Origin: Tsukamurella sp. 1534
GTDB lineage: Bacteria; Actinomycetota; Actinomycetes; Mycobacteriales; Mycobacteriaceae
Length of the DNA stretch: 64,000 bases
Assembly: GCF_000312385.1 (NCBI RefSeq)
Contig: NZ_HE997627.1
Span: 655,292-719,291, forward strand
Reading direction: 5' to 3'
The first letter of the stretch is position 1. Every line of letters begins with the position of its first letter. Positions 52,860-61,289 of this stretch are shown piece by piece. Below the pieces are notes generated by a model. That model saw only the letters and a program-made list of their open reading frames with translations, had not been told where the DNA came from and did no database searches. Made by a program: the position numbers and the translations under genes.

Positions 52860-53960
52860 CTAGCGGTCTCCCCCGGTATTCGTGGCCCGCCAGCGCAGCG
52901 GCGCTTCGTCGTACTCCTCCGCGACGTGGGCCGCCATCCCGACGGTCCTGCCGTACTGGAACAGCACTTCGGTGGCCCGCGCCGGCAACCCCAGCACGTG
53001 CGCGACGACGGCGCCGGCGAGATCGATGTTGACGGGCCTGCCCACCCGCTCGACGAGGAGCCGCATCGCCCGCAGCGCGGGCGCGTCGGGCTCGTCCGCC
53101 CGCACCCGGTCGAGGACGACGGCGGCCCGCGGGTCGTCCCCCGTGTAGATCACGTGCCCGAAACCCGGGACCCCTCCCCCGGCCACGGCATCGGAGATCG
53201 CCCGATCCAGTACCGTTCCGGAGATCGCGCGATCGATGTCGCCCCCGCCGAGGACCCGCCCGAGCAGCTCGTACGCGGCCGCGGGCGCCCCGCCGTGCAG
53301 CACTCCGGACATGGCCGCGTAGCCGGCGACGAGGGCGTCCAGGGGCCCCGCCCGCGCCGACGCCGCGACCCGCGCCGCGGTGGTCGACGCGGCGAGCCCG
53401 TTGTCGATGAGGCACGTCGCGAGGGCGTCCACCCACGGATGATCGAGCCGGACCTCGGGGACGAGCCCGGCGAGCACGGGCAGGAGGCCCAGGGCCCGTT
53501 CCGCGACGGCCGTGCGATCGCCGCGGAGCGGATCCTGCGCGGCCATCAGGGCCACCGCGAGCGGGATCCGGCGTTCCAGCGCGGCGGCACGGGCGGGGGC
53601 CAGGTCGGCCCGGGGCGGCGACGCCGCCGTGTCGGCCCGCAGCACGAACCGGGCCGCCCCGGCGAAGTCCATCTCGGCGCAGACCGCGGCGACCGGGCGG
53701 CCGCGCAGGTACAGCGAGTCCTCGTGCAGCGCGGACACGCGCGTGGTCACCGCGCGGAACCGGAGGAGTCGCTGCGCCTCCCGCCGCCCGTCGTGCTTCG
53801 CGGCCGCGAGGGACTCGACCTGGGTGCGGTCGAACAGGGACTCCGCCTGACCCGGCATCCGGCGCGAATGCAGCACGCCGCGGCTCACGTACGAGTACAG
53901 CGTGCCGCGTTTGACGCCCAGCCGGGCCGCGGCCTCCGACGTGGTGATCCACCTGTCCAC
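52860..53960 (-). CDS. HTH-fused citrate synthase-like protein, probable regulator
   Basis: About 366 residues from GTG 53960 (a TTG at 53972 would add four). The N-terminal 45 residues are an excisionase/MerR-like HTH: WITTSEAAARLGVKRGTLYSYVSRG. The rest is a citrate synthase fold with VLHGGAPAAAYELLG and GVPGFGHVIYTGDDPRA, where the two histidines of the active site are kept, and NIDLAGAVVAHVLG in place of the usual aspartate region. It is divergent from a full citrate synthase, with an inverted-repeat array between them. A metabolite-sensing transcription factor built from citrate synthase is the best reading. Confidence 0.75.
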   Translation of the reverse strand: MDRWITTSEAAARLGVKRGTLYSYVSRGVLHSRRMPGQAESLFDRTQVESLAAAKHDGRREAQRLLRFRAVTTRVSALHEDSLYLRGRPVAAVCAEMDFAGAARFVLRADTAASPPRADLAPARAAALERRIPLAVALMAAQDPLRGDRTAVAERALGLLPVLAGLVPEVRLDHPWVDALATCLIDNGLAASTTAARVAASARAGPLDALVAGYAAMSGVLHGGAPAAAYELLGRVLGGGDIDRAISGTVLDRAISDAVAGGGVPGFGHVIYTGDDPRAAVVLDRVRADEPDAPALRAMRLLVERVGRPVNIDLAGAVVAHVLGLPARATEVLFQYGRTVGMAAHVAEEYDEAPLRWRATNTGGDR

Positions 53961-53963
53961 GGG

Positions 53964-53998
53964 TTGATTCAATCAACATTGCGGATGTTGATCAACAT
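53964..53998. promoter_or_regulatory. inverted-repeat operator array between the citrate synthase genes
   Basis: TTGAT-TCA-ATCAA (53964-53976) is followed by the perfect 14-bp palindrome ATGTTGATCAACAT (53985-53998). ATCAACAT at 53972-53979 and ATGTTGAT at 53985-53992 also form an 8-bp inverted repeat. Four TTGAT/ATCAA half-sites crowd 35 bases. Confidence 0.6.
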
Positions 53999-54014
53999 CG
54001 CTCACACTCGGGCC

Positions 54015-55130
54015 ATGAGCACACCTCTGGTCGCCCCTGCGGGGCTCAAGAACGTCATCGTCACCGACACCGAACTCGGCGACGTCCGAGGAGAGGAGGG
54101 CTACTTCCACTACCGCGGCCACGACGCGACGCGGCTCGCCGCCGAGGTCTCCTTCGAGGAGGCGTGGCACCTCATGCTGTTCGGGGCGCTCCCCTCGCCC
54201 GACGGGGCCGCCGCTTTCGCCCGGCGGGTGGGAGAACAGCGCGTGCTCCCGGGCGGCGTGCTCGACCTGCTGCGCGCCACCGTCGGCCCCGGCTCCGATC
54301 CGATGGGCGCCCTCCGCATCGCGTACGCGGCGCTCGGCATCGGCGACCGGCCACTCATGGACCTGCCCGAGGAGGCGCGCACGGAATCGGCGCTGCGGTA
54401 CGCGGCGGTGACCCCGTCCATCCTCGCGGCGGCGCACCGGTTGTCCCGCGGCGACGAGCCGCTCGACGCCGATCCCACCGCCGGGCACGGCGCCGACTAC
54501 CTGCGGATGGCCACGGGCGGAACCGATCCCGGCGATGCGGCGGCGCTGCAGACCTATCTCGTGGCCACCATCGACCACGGCTTCAACGCGTCCACGTTCG
54601 CGGGCCGGGTGGTCGCGTCCACCGGCTCGGACATGGCCTCGTGCCTCCTCGGCGCCGTCGGCGCCTTCCTCGGCCCGCTGCACGGCGGGGCACCGAGCCG
54701 CGCCCTCGCATCACTCGACGAGATCGGCGACCCCGCGAACACCCGGGACTGGGTGCGCGGCAAGATCACCCGCGACGAGAAGATCATGGGCTTCGGGCAC
54801 GCCGTGTACCGCACGCACGACCCGCGCTCGGAGCTGCTCAAGCGGGTCGTGAGCGGCTACGACTCCCCGCTCGTGCTGCAGGCCCGCACCGTGGAGCGCG
54901 AGATCGAGGCGGCGATCAACGAGATCAAGCCCGGGCGCCGGCTGTACGCGAACGTCGAGTACTACGCCGGCGTGCTGATGTCGCAGGTCGGCCTGCCGCC
55001 GTCGATGTTCACGCCCACCTTCGCCACCGCCCGCGTCGTGGGCTGGACCGCCAACGTGCTCGAGGAGGTGCGGCGCGGCAAGATCATCCGGCCGTCCGCG
55101 CACTATACGGGGCCTACGCCGACGGCCTGA
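54015..55130 (+). CDS. citrate synthase / 2-methylcitrate synthase-like (CitA type)
   Basis: A 371-residue citrate synthase of the short bacterial type: FHYRGHDATRLAAEVSFEEAW at the start, FNASTFAGRVVASTGSDMASC, GPLHGGAPSRAL with the oxaloacetate histidine, MGFGHAVYRTHDPRSELLK with the second histidine, and NVEYYAGVLMSQVGLPP with an acidic residue at the third catalytic place. It condenses oxaloacetate with acetyl-CoA or propionyl-CoA, like M. tuberculosis CitA or PrpC. The gene starts 54 bases from the divergent HTH-citrate synthase gene. It overlaps truB by 17 bases at the 3' end. Confidence 0.9.
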   Translation: MSTPLVAPAGLKNVIVTDTELGDVRGEEGYFHYRGHDATRLAAEVSFEEAWHLMLFGALPSPDGAAAFARRVGEQRVLPGGVLDLLRATVGPGSDPMGALRIAYAALGIGDRPLMDLPEEARTESALRYAAVTPSILAAAHRLSRGDEPLDADPTAGHGADYLRMATGGTDPGDAAALQTYLVATIDHGFNASTFAGRVVASTGSDMASCLLGAVGAFLGPLHGGAPSRALASLDEIGDPANTRDWVRGKITRDEKIMGFGHAVYRTHDPRSELLKRVVSGYDSPLVLQARTVEREIEAAINEIKPGRRLYANVEYYAGVLMSQVGLPPSMFTPTFATARVVGWTANVLEEVRRGKIIRPSAHYTGPTPTA

Positions 55131-56019
55131 CCACGAACACCGAACTCGCGCGCTTCCCCGACTCCTGCAGCAGGGCCATCGCCCGGCCGTCCGGGGCCAC
55201 GGCGGCGTAGACGCCCGGCATGCCGATCGGGTCCAGCCAGCGCCCCAGGGACAGGTCGACGGCCTGCTCATCGGTGATCTCGCGGGTCGCGAACCCGGCG
55301 GCGATCGCCTCGTCGATCCCGTACGACAGCCGCGGCCGCTCGAACAGGTCGTCCAGGGTGATCGCGTGGTCCAGGCCGTACGGGCCGACGCGGGTGCGGC
55401 GCAGCGCGGTGAGGTGCCCGCCCACGCCGAGGGCGGCACCGAGGTCACGGGCGAGCGACCGCACGTACGTGCCGGAGGAGCACTCGACCGTCACGTCCAC
55501 GTCGAGGTGGTCGCCCTCGCGCCGGAACTCGTGGGCGGCGAACTCGTCCACCCGCACCGGGCGGGCCTCCAGCCGCACCTCGGCGCCCTCGCGGGCGAGC
55601 TGGTGCGCACGCTTGCCGTCCACCTTGATGGCGCTCACGGTGGCGGGGACCTGCTCGATGTCGCCCGTCAGCGGGGTCATCGCGGCGAGCACCGCGTCCG
55701 AACCGAGACCGGACGCGGACGCGCCGCCGTTCACCTCGCCCTCGGCGTCGTCGGTGGTGGTGGAGGCCCCCAGGCGGATGGTGGCCGTGTACGCCTTGGT
55801 GGTGAGCGCGAGGTGACCGAGCAGCTTGGTGGCGCGCTCGATGCCCACCACGAGGACGCCCGTCGCCATCGGGTCCAGGGTGCCGGCGTGGCCCACCTTG
55901 CGGGTGCCCATCGCGCGGCGGCAGCGGGCCACCACATCGTGGCTGGTGAGGCCCGCGGGCTTGTCGACGATCACCAGTCCGGCGCCGTCGGGTTCGAGGA
56001 ACGCGCGTGCGGTCGTCAT
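55114..56019 (-). CDS. truB: tRNA pseudouridine(55) synthase TruB
   Basis: A 301-residue enzyme that makes pseudouridine 55 in tRNA. The catalytic aspartate is in KVGHAGTLDPMATGVLVVG, near residue 45. The N-terminal VIVDKPAGLTSHDVVARCR, the KAYTATIRLG strand and the C-terminal PUA-like part (GVYAAVAPDGRAMALLQ) are complete. It is the third gene of a phosphoesterase, pptT, truB operon. One base separates it from pptT. Confidence 0.96.
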   Translation of the reverse strand: MTTARAFLEPDGAGLVIVDKPAGLTSHDVVARCRRAMGTRKVGHAGTLDPMATGVLVVGIERATKLLGHLALTTKAYTATIRLGASTTTDDAEGEVNGGASASGLGSDAVLAAMTPLTGDIEQVPATVSAIKVDGKRAHQLAREGAEVRLEARPVRVDEFAAHEFRREGDHLDVDVTVECSSGTYVRSLARDLGAALGVGGHLTALRRTRVGPYGLDHAITLDDLFERPRLSYGIDEAIAAGFATREITDEQAVDLSLGRWLDPIGMPGVYAAVAPDGRAMALLQESGKRASSVFVVRPSA

Positions 56020-56020
56020 G

Positions 56021-56692
56021 TCATACCACCGCGATCGAGGTCACGATGAGGCCGTCGGTGATCCGCCAGTGGCCGTCGAAGGCGGCGATCGGGGCGCCGC
56101 CGTCGGCCGCCCGCCCGTCGATGAGGATGCGCGACCGGAACGTGCCCTCGGCACCGTCGTCCGTGCGGCCCGCGAGGTCGAAGGTGATCTCGGCGTCCTC
56201 GAAGCCGAGCCACCGGCCGGTGATCGGGTTCCACGCCTTGTACGTGGCCTCCTTGGCGCAGAACAGGAGCCGGTCCCAGTGCAGCCCGTCGTCCGGCCGG
56301 CCGGCGAGTACGTCGCGCTCGGACTCCACGGAGACGGTGGGCAGCACCTTATCGGGCAGCGGCAGGTGCGGTTCGGCGTCGATGCCGACGGTCCGCACAC
56401 CCATCCGGTAGCCGACCACCGCGCCGCGGTAACCGTCGCAGTGCGTGAGGGCGCCCACCACGTTGCGCGGCCAGTCGACGCCGCCGCCCTCGCCCTTGAC
56501 GAGGACCGCGTCGCCGATCCCCAACTCGCCCAGCGCCTCCCGCGCCAAATGCCGCACCGTCGCGTACTCGGCCCGCCGCTTGGGCACGGCCTTGGCGATC
56601 TGCGCCGCCTCCCGCGGGTGCAGTGGCGCCTCGACGTCGCCGTGCGCCTCCCGCGCGACGACACCGCGCGGAAGCATGGACTGCAGGATCAC
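56021..56692 (-). CDS. pptT: 4'-phosphopantetheinyl transferase PptT
   Basis: A 223-residue Sfp-type transferase that activates acyl- and peptidyl-carrier proteins for mycolate, lipid and siderophore synthesis. It shows VKGEGGGVDWPRNVVGALTH, the Mg-binding GIDAEPH and the FCAKEATYKAWNP motif. The similarity to M. tuberculosis PptT extends over the whole length, including AVPKRRAEYATVRHLAREAL. The GTG start overlaps the phosphoesterase stop (GTGA), and an ATG 15 bases further in is a weaker option. Confidence 0.93.
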   Translation of the reverse strand: MILQSMLPRGVVAREAHGDVEAPLHPREAAQIAKAVPKRRAEYATVRHLAREALGELGIGDAVLVKGEGGGVDWPRNVVGALTHCDGYRGAVVGYRMGVRTVGIDAEPHLPLPDKVLPTVSVESERDVLAGRPDDGLHWDRLLFCAKEATYKAWNPITGRWLGFEDAEITFDLAGRTDDGAEGTFRSRILIDGRAADGGAPIAAFDGHWRITDGLIVTSIAVV

Positions 56693-57720
56693 TCCGACTC
56701 CCCCTTCTCCCGCGCGTTCCGCGCGGCCTCCCGCTCGGCCCTGCGTTCGGCGATCCGCTGGCGCGCCGCCTTGCGCGGGTCGCCGGCCTTGGCACGGGCG
56801 GCGGCCCGGGCGGCCGCCATCTTCTCCGGATCCCGGTACTCCGGGTCCACCTCGAAGTGCACACCGTACGGACCGAGGGACTCCTCGGTGTAGCCGGGCG
56901 CGGGCAGGATCTGCCGCAGCAGCGGGTCCGGCATGCCGCGCTGCCGCCACTCGCGCGGGTAGCCAACCGACACCTCTTCGAAGCGCACGCCGTCGTACCA
57001 GGTGGTGCGCGGGATGTGCAGATGCCCGTAGACGGCGGCCTCCGCGTTGTACCGCACGTGCCAATCGGCGGTCTCGGTGGTGCCGCACCACAGCGCGAAA
57101 TCCGGGTAGAACAGGACGTCGGTCGGCTCCCGGCGCAGCGGCCAGTGGTTCACCAGCACCGTCCTGGTCCCCGCGGGCAGCGCCGCGAGGCGACGCCGGG
57201 TGTAATCCAGGCGCGCGCGGCACCACGCGTCGCGGGTGGCGTAGGGCTCGGGCGAGAGCAGGAACTCGTCGGTGGCGACCACGTTGTTCTCCCGCGCCCG
57301 CGCGAGCGCCTGCAGCGCCGTCTGTTCCTGGTCCCGGAAGCTGTAGTCGTACAGCAGGAACATCGGGACCACGGTGAACGGGCCCCCGTCGGGCGTCTCG
57401 AACACCGGGAAAGGATCCTCGGGCGTGAGCACGCCGTGGCTGCGGCACAGGTCCACCAGGTGGTCGTAGCGGGACTCGCCGAACACCTGCATGGGGTCGG
57501 TGGAGGTGGTGTACAGCTCGTGGTTGCCCGGCACCCAGATCGTCGTCGCGAACCGCGGCGCGATGGCGCCCAACACCTCGTCCAGCTGATCCGTGCGCTC
57601 GCACAGGTCGCCGGCCAGGATCAGCCAGTCGTCCGGCGATTCCGGCCGCACCTTCTCGACGACGCCCTCGTTACCCCGGTGCCCCACGTGCAGGTCACTG
57701 ATCGCAAAGAGCTTCGCCAC
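56689..57720 (-). CDS. calcineurin-like metallophosphoesterase
   Basis: A 343-residue metallophosphoesterase: FAISDLHVGHRG binds the first metal, LAGDLCERTDQLDEVL the second, WVPGNHELYTT supplies Asn/His, and VLVNHWPLRR and AVYGHLHIPR complete the site. The C-terminus is a Lys/Arg/Ala-rich coiled tail (KMAAARAAARAKAG). The equivalent gene precedes pptT in M. tuberculosis, where its product has been linked to PptT function. TAGCGT six bases before the GTG predicts a leaderless operon. Confidence 0.9.
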   Translation of the reverse strand: MAKLFAISDLHVGHRGNEGVVEKVRPESPDDWLILAGDLCERTDQLDEVLGAIAPRFATTIWVPGNHELYTTSTDPMQVFGESRYDHLVDLCRSHGVLTPEDPFPVFETPDGGPFTVVPMFLLYDYSFRDQEQTALQALARARENNVVATDEFLLSPEPYATRDAWCRARLDYTRRRLAALPAGTRTVLVNHWPLRREPTDVLFYPDFALWCGTTETADWHVRYNAEAAVYGHLHIPRTTWYDGVRFEEVSVGYPREWRQRGMPDPLLRQILPAPGYTEESLGPYGVHFEVDPEYRDPEKMAAARAAARAKAGDPRKAARQRIAERRAEREAARNAREKGESE

Positions 57721-57726
57721 CCCTCC

Positions 57727-57732
57727 ACGCTA
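57727..57732 (-). promoter_or_regulatory. -10 element TAGCGT, leaderless phosphoesterase-pptT-truB operon
   Basis: TAGCGT on the minus strand ends six bases before the GTG at 57720. Confidence 0.5.
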
Positions 57733-57855
57733 CCGGGCGCCGCGCGATCGGCACGCTCCGGCGGGCGGGCCCCGCCGACGGCGAACAGCGCCCACCCGCC
57801 ACGCCGGGGCCGTAACGCCTGGCACGGGCGCCGCGGCTGCGTAATGTCGGTCCCG

Positions 57856-58674
57856 ATGACTGCGCCAGCCACCTCCGACACGTCCCTGCCGCCGTACCCG
57901 CGCAAACCGCCCGTCCTGTGGACGGACTGGGCGATGGTGCTGCTCGCGTTCGTCTCGGTGATCCTGATCGCGTGGATCAGCTTCTTCGACGTGCCGCCGG
58001 AGATCCACCGCGCCATCCTGTTCGTGGACGCCGTGATCTGCGGCGTCTTCGCGGTGGAGTTCACCTGGCGGTGGCGGCGCGAGGGCTGGGGCTGGCGGTT
58101 CGCGGCGCGGAACTGGTACGAGATCCTGGGCATGGTGCCCGCGGCGCTGTTCGCGGCTCCCTGGTTCCGCGCTTTCCGGCTGGTCCGGATCTTCGTCGCT
58201 CTGGCGCGGCTGGCGCGCGCCATCGACCGGGTCTACGGCGACCGGATCACCGCGGTGGTCGTAGGCCGGGCCACCAACACCGTGGTCGACGCCGTGAAGC
58301 GGCCCATCACGGTGGCGGTCCTCGACGAGGTGGCCGAGGTCCTCAAGACCGGCCATTACACCGCGAACATCGCGGCGGCACTGCAGGAGAACAAGGCCGA
58401 GCTCGACGAGATGATCCACGACATGGTGCTCAACGACCCGCAGACCAAGCGGGTCAAGTACATCCCCTTCCACGACGAGATCATCCGGCTGATCGCGGAC
58501 ACCGTGTTCCGCATGGTGTTCCAGGTGCTGTCGGATCCGCGCACCGACGAGCTGGTCTCGGACGTGCTGCGCGAGAACATCGACCAGATGCGGGACTCGG
58601 TGCAGCGCAAGGAGGACGAGGCGGCCGCCGCGACGCCGGGCAACACCGCCGTCACATCCCGTCCGACCGCGTAA
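57856..58674 (+). CDS. membrane protein with ion-channel-like N-terminal helices
   Basis: 272 residues. The first half has helices AMVLLAFVSVILIAWISFF and AILFVDAVICGVFAVEFTW, a basic loop, then APWFRAFRLVRIFVALARLAR with arginines every third or fourth residue, like a voltage-sensor S4 segment. No pore helix or selectivity filter follows. The second half is a soluble helical region (KTGHYTANIAAALQENKAEL, DTVFRMVFQVLSDPRTDEL) with a disordered tail. Not recognised. A regulatory membrane protein is possible. TAATGT lies eight bases before this ATG. An in-frame ATG at 57844 is an alternative start. Confidence 0.65.
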   Translation: MTAPATSDTSLPPYPRKPPVLWTDWAMVLLAFVSVILIAWISFFDVPPEIHRAILFVDAVICGVFAVEFTWRWRREGWGWRFAARNWYEILGMVPAALFAAPWFRAFRLVRIFVALARLARAIDRVYGDRITAVVVGRATNTVVDAVKRPITVAVLDEVAEVLKTGHYTANIAAALQENKAELDEMIHDMVLNDPQTKRVKYIPFHDEIIRLIADTVFRMVFQVLSDPRTDELVSDVLRENIDQMRDSVQRKEDEAAAATPGNTAVTSRPTA

Positions 58675-58768
58675 CCGACCCGTTACCGCGAGGTCACCGC
58701 CGTCGAATCCCGGCCCCCCAGGATTCTTCCAACCCCGGCTCCGACCGGCCGGGGCGGGAAGGAAAGCC

Positions 58769-60490
58769 GTGACTGCACTGGATCCGACGGAGGCGAGCAC
58801 CGCACCGTCGTCGAAGCTCCGGGACGCCGCCGCCCGCGAGACGCTCGAGGACTACACGCTGCGGTTCGCGCCGCGCAGCTACCGCAAGTGGGGGCCCGCC
58901 GTGGTCGCCACCTCCGCGCTGGGCGGCATCGCCTACCTCGCCGACTTCGCCATCGGGGCCAACATCGGCATCGCCGGCGGCACCGGTAACGCGCTGCTCG
59001 GCATCGGCTTCTTCGCGATCGTCATCATGGCGACCGGCCTGCCGCTGTCCTACTACGCCGCCCGGTACAACATCGACCTGGACCTGATCACCCGGGGCAG
59101 CGGCTTCGGCTACTACGGCTCCGTGCTCACCAACGTGATCTTCGCGTCGTTCACGTTCATCTTCTTCGCGCTCGAGGGCGCGATCATGGCGCAGGGCCTC
59201 AAACTGGGCCTCGGGATCCCGCTGCCCGTCGGCTATCTGGTGAGCTCCGTGCTGGTGATCCCGCTGGTGATCTACGGCATGAACACCCTGGCCAAGCTGC
59301 AGGTGTGGACCACCCCGGTCTGGTTGATCATGATGGTCCTCCCGTTCGCGTACCTCCTGTTCAGCCACCCCGACACCATCGGCGACTTCTTCGCGTACTC
59401 GGGCACGGACATCGTGCGCGACGGTGCCGGGAACGTCCTGTCCGCCACGCCCGCCGGGCACGGCGTGAGCCTCGCCGGGACCATGCTCGCCGCGGGTGTG
59501 TGCCTCTCGCTCATCGCGCAGATCGCGGAGCAGATCGACTACCTGCGGTTCATGCCGCCCAAGACCGCCACGAACCGTCGCGCCTGGTGGACCGCAATGC
59601 TCACCGCCGGGCCGGGCTGGGTCGTGTTCGGCGCGCTGAAGCAGGCCGTGGGCCTGTTCCTGGCCGTGTACCTGATCGGTCAGGCCGTGGACAACGCCGG
59701 CATCGCGAACGAGCCCGTGCACCAGTTCGTGGAGATCTACGCCGATTTCCTGCCCGGCTGGCTCGCGCTGACGCTGGCCGTGATCCTCGTGGTGATCAGC
59801 CAGATCAAGATCAACGTGACCAACGCCTACTCGGGCTCGCTGGCGTGGACCAACAGCTTCACCCGCGTCACCAAGACCTACCCGGGCCGCCTCGTGTTCG
59901 TGGTGCTCAACGTGGCCATCGCGCTGGTGCTCATGGAGGCCGACATGTTCAGCTTCCTCAACTCGATCCTGGGCTTCTACGCCAACTGCGGCATCGCGTG
60001 GATCGTGGCCGTCGCCAGCGACATCGCGATCAACAAGTACCTGCTGAAGATCTCGCCCAAGGACCCGGAGTTCCGCCGCGGCATGCTGTACAGCGTGAAC
60101 CCGGTCGGGTTCGTCTCGGTGATCGTCGCGGGCGGGCTGTCCATCGCCGCGTTCTTCGGCCTCCTCGGCGCGGGCCTGCAGCCGTACTCGCCGCTCGTGG
60201 CCCTGGTGCTCGCGCTCGTCCTGCCGCCGGTGCTCGCGCTCGCCACCCGCGGGCGGTACTACCTGCGCCGCGGCGACGACGGCATCGACCTGCCGATGTT
60301 CGACGAGGACGGCAACCCGTCCGGTGCGACGCTGCGCTGCTGCGTCACCGACATCGACTTCGAGCGCCCCGACATGCTGGCCTCGGCCGTTCCCGGCCCG
60401 GACGGCGAGAAGCAGTACATCAGCTCGCTGGCCCTGTCGACGGACAAGTCCGGCAGGCACGTCCTGCCGGCGGATCCGCCGGTGCGCTAG
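58769..60490 (+). CDS. NCS1-family permease, probably for formamide or a nucleobase-like amide
   Basis: A 573-residue, 12-helix transporter of the purine-cytosine permease (NCS1) family: FAPRSYRKWGPAVVATSALG at the start, ANIGIAGGTGNALLGIGFFA, RGSGFGYYGSVLTNVIFASF and INVTNAYSGSLAWTNSF. An unusual soluble tail of about 90 residues (GDDGIDLPMFDEDGNPSGAT and on) follows the last helix. The GTG follows GGAAGGAAA. The downstream FmdB and formamidase genes on the same strand suggest that it imports formamide or a related small amide. Confidence 0.85.
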   Translation: MTALDPTEASTAPSSKLRDAAARETLEDYTLRFAPRSYRKWGPAVVATSALGGIAYLADFAIGANIGIAGGTGNALLGIGFFAIVIMATGLPLSYYAARYNIDLDLITRGSGFGYYGSVLTNVIFASFTFIFFALEGAIMAQGLKLGLGIPLPVGYLVSSVLVIPLVIYGMNTLAKLQVWTTPVWLIMMVLPFAYLLFSHPDTIGDFFAYSGTDIVRDGAGNVLSATPAGHGVSLAGTMLAAGVCLSLIAQIAEQIDYLRFMPPKTATNRRAWWTAMLTAGPGWVVFGALKQAVGLFLAVYLIGQAVDNAGIANEPVHQFVEIYADFLPGWLALTLAVILVVISQIKINVTNAYSGSLAWTNSFTRVTKTYPGRLVFVVLNVAIALVLMEADMFSFLNSILGFYANCGIAWIVAVASDIAINKYLLKISPKDPEFRRGMLYSVNPVGFVSVIVAGGLSIAAFFGLLGAGLQPYSPLVALVLALVLPPVLALATRGRYYLRRGDDGIDLPMFDEDGNPSGATLRCCVTDIDFERPDMLASAVPGPDGEKQYISSLALSTDKSGRHVLPADPPVR

Positions 60491-60504
60491 CACCTTCCAC
60501 GAGT

Positions 60505-60897
60505 CTAGGACGATGGTGCGCCGGCCCCCGCGGTCGGCGCACCGTCGTCGTCGCGCCGCTCCCGCAGGTGCAGCAGGATCTCGGCGTGGCCCTGCAGGAA
60601 CGCCCGCTCGTCGAGCTTCTTGCGCCGCATCCACCCGGTCACCTCGGCGTTGCACTTGCTCGCGTTGCACGAGCGGCAGGCCGGCACCACGTTGTCCCGG
60701 GTGTACCGGCCGCCCCGCGAGATCGGCAGCACGCAGTCCTTCTGGAACGGCCCCGGCCCACCGCAGTACGCGCACGCGCCCCACAGCGCGACGAGCGTCT
60801 CCCACTGGGAGGGCGTCAGGTCGTTGTCGGCGGCGGCGACCCGGCGCGCGCGCTTACGCGCGATCCGGGCCTTGCGGGTGCGGGGTCTGGGCGGCAT
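60505..60897 (-). CDS. HNH endonuclease-like protein
   Basis: A 130-residue basic protein. It has a CAYCGG zinc knuckle, the DCVLPISRGGRYTRDNVVPACRSCNASK core with a second CxxC, and a C-terminal helical tail: the HNH_5-type layout. The first HNH histidine is replaced (VLPISRGG, where DHxxP is typical), so catalysis is doubtful, although the zinc fold looks complete. The ATG at 60897 starts a strongly basic stretch (PRPRTRKARIARKRARR). It is antisense in orientation to the formamide genes on both sides and may be a later insertion. Confidence 0.75.
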   Translation of the reverse strand: MPPRPRTRKARIARKRARRVAAADNDLTPSQWETLVALWGACAYCGGPGPFQKDCVLPISRGGRYTRDNVVPACRSCNASKCNAEVTGWMRRKKLDERAFLQGHAEILLHLRERRDDDGAPTAGAGAPSS

Positions 60898-60952
60898 CGG
60901 CGCCAACGCTACCCGGCCCGCCGATCCGGCCCCGGGAACCGGGCGAAAGGGA

Positions 60953-60958
60953 TACGGT
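60953..60958 (+). promoter_or_regulatory. -10 element TACGGT, leaderless fmdB-like gene
   Basis: TACGGT ends six bases before the ATG at 60965. Confidence 0.45.
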
Positions 60959-60964
60959 CCACAC

Positions 60965-61240
60965 ATGCCGACTTACGAATTCCGGTGCAGCAGTTGCGGA
61001 CCGTTCGACGCGGTGTTCACGATGCGGGACGTCCCCGATGCCACGGCGTGTCGCTGCGGCGCCGCCGCGCCGCGCGGGGTGACCGCTCCCCTGTTGGGCC
61101 GCGGCGGGTCCACGGCGATGGGCCTGCTCGACGCCACGAAGGCCACCGCGGACCGCCCGGCGGTGGTGTCCGCACCGTCGCCGCGCACCGGCCGCGGCGC
61201 ACCGTCGGACCCCCGCCACGCGCGCCTGCCGCACCCCTAG
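60965..61240 (+). CDS. FmdB-type zinc ribbon protein
   Basis: 91 residues. The N-terminal MPTYEFRCSSCGPFDAVFTM, then ATACRCGAAAPR, is the CxxC...CxC zinc ribbon of FmdB/regulatory proteins. A Thr/Pro/Arg-rich tail follows. FmdB homologues accompany formamidase genes and are suspected regulators or assembly factors. It lies 49 bases before fmdA on the same strand. Confidence 0.85.
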   Translation: MPTYEFRCSSCGPFDAVFTMRDVPDATACRCGAAAPRGVTAPLLGRGGSTAMGLLDATKATADRPAVVSAPSPRTGRGAPSDPRHARLPHP

Positions 61241-61289
61241 AGCCCCGGGCCCGCGCGGGCACCGGTGACGTCAACGAGAAGGAAGTGTC

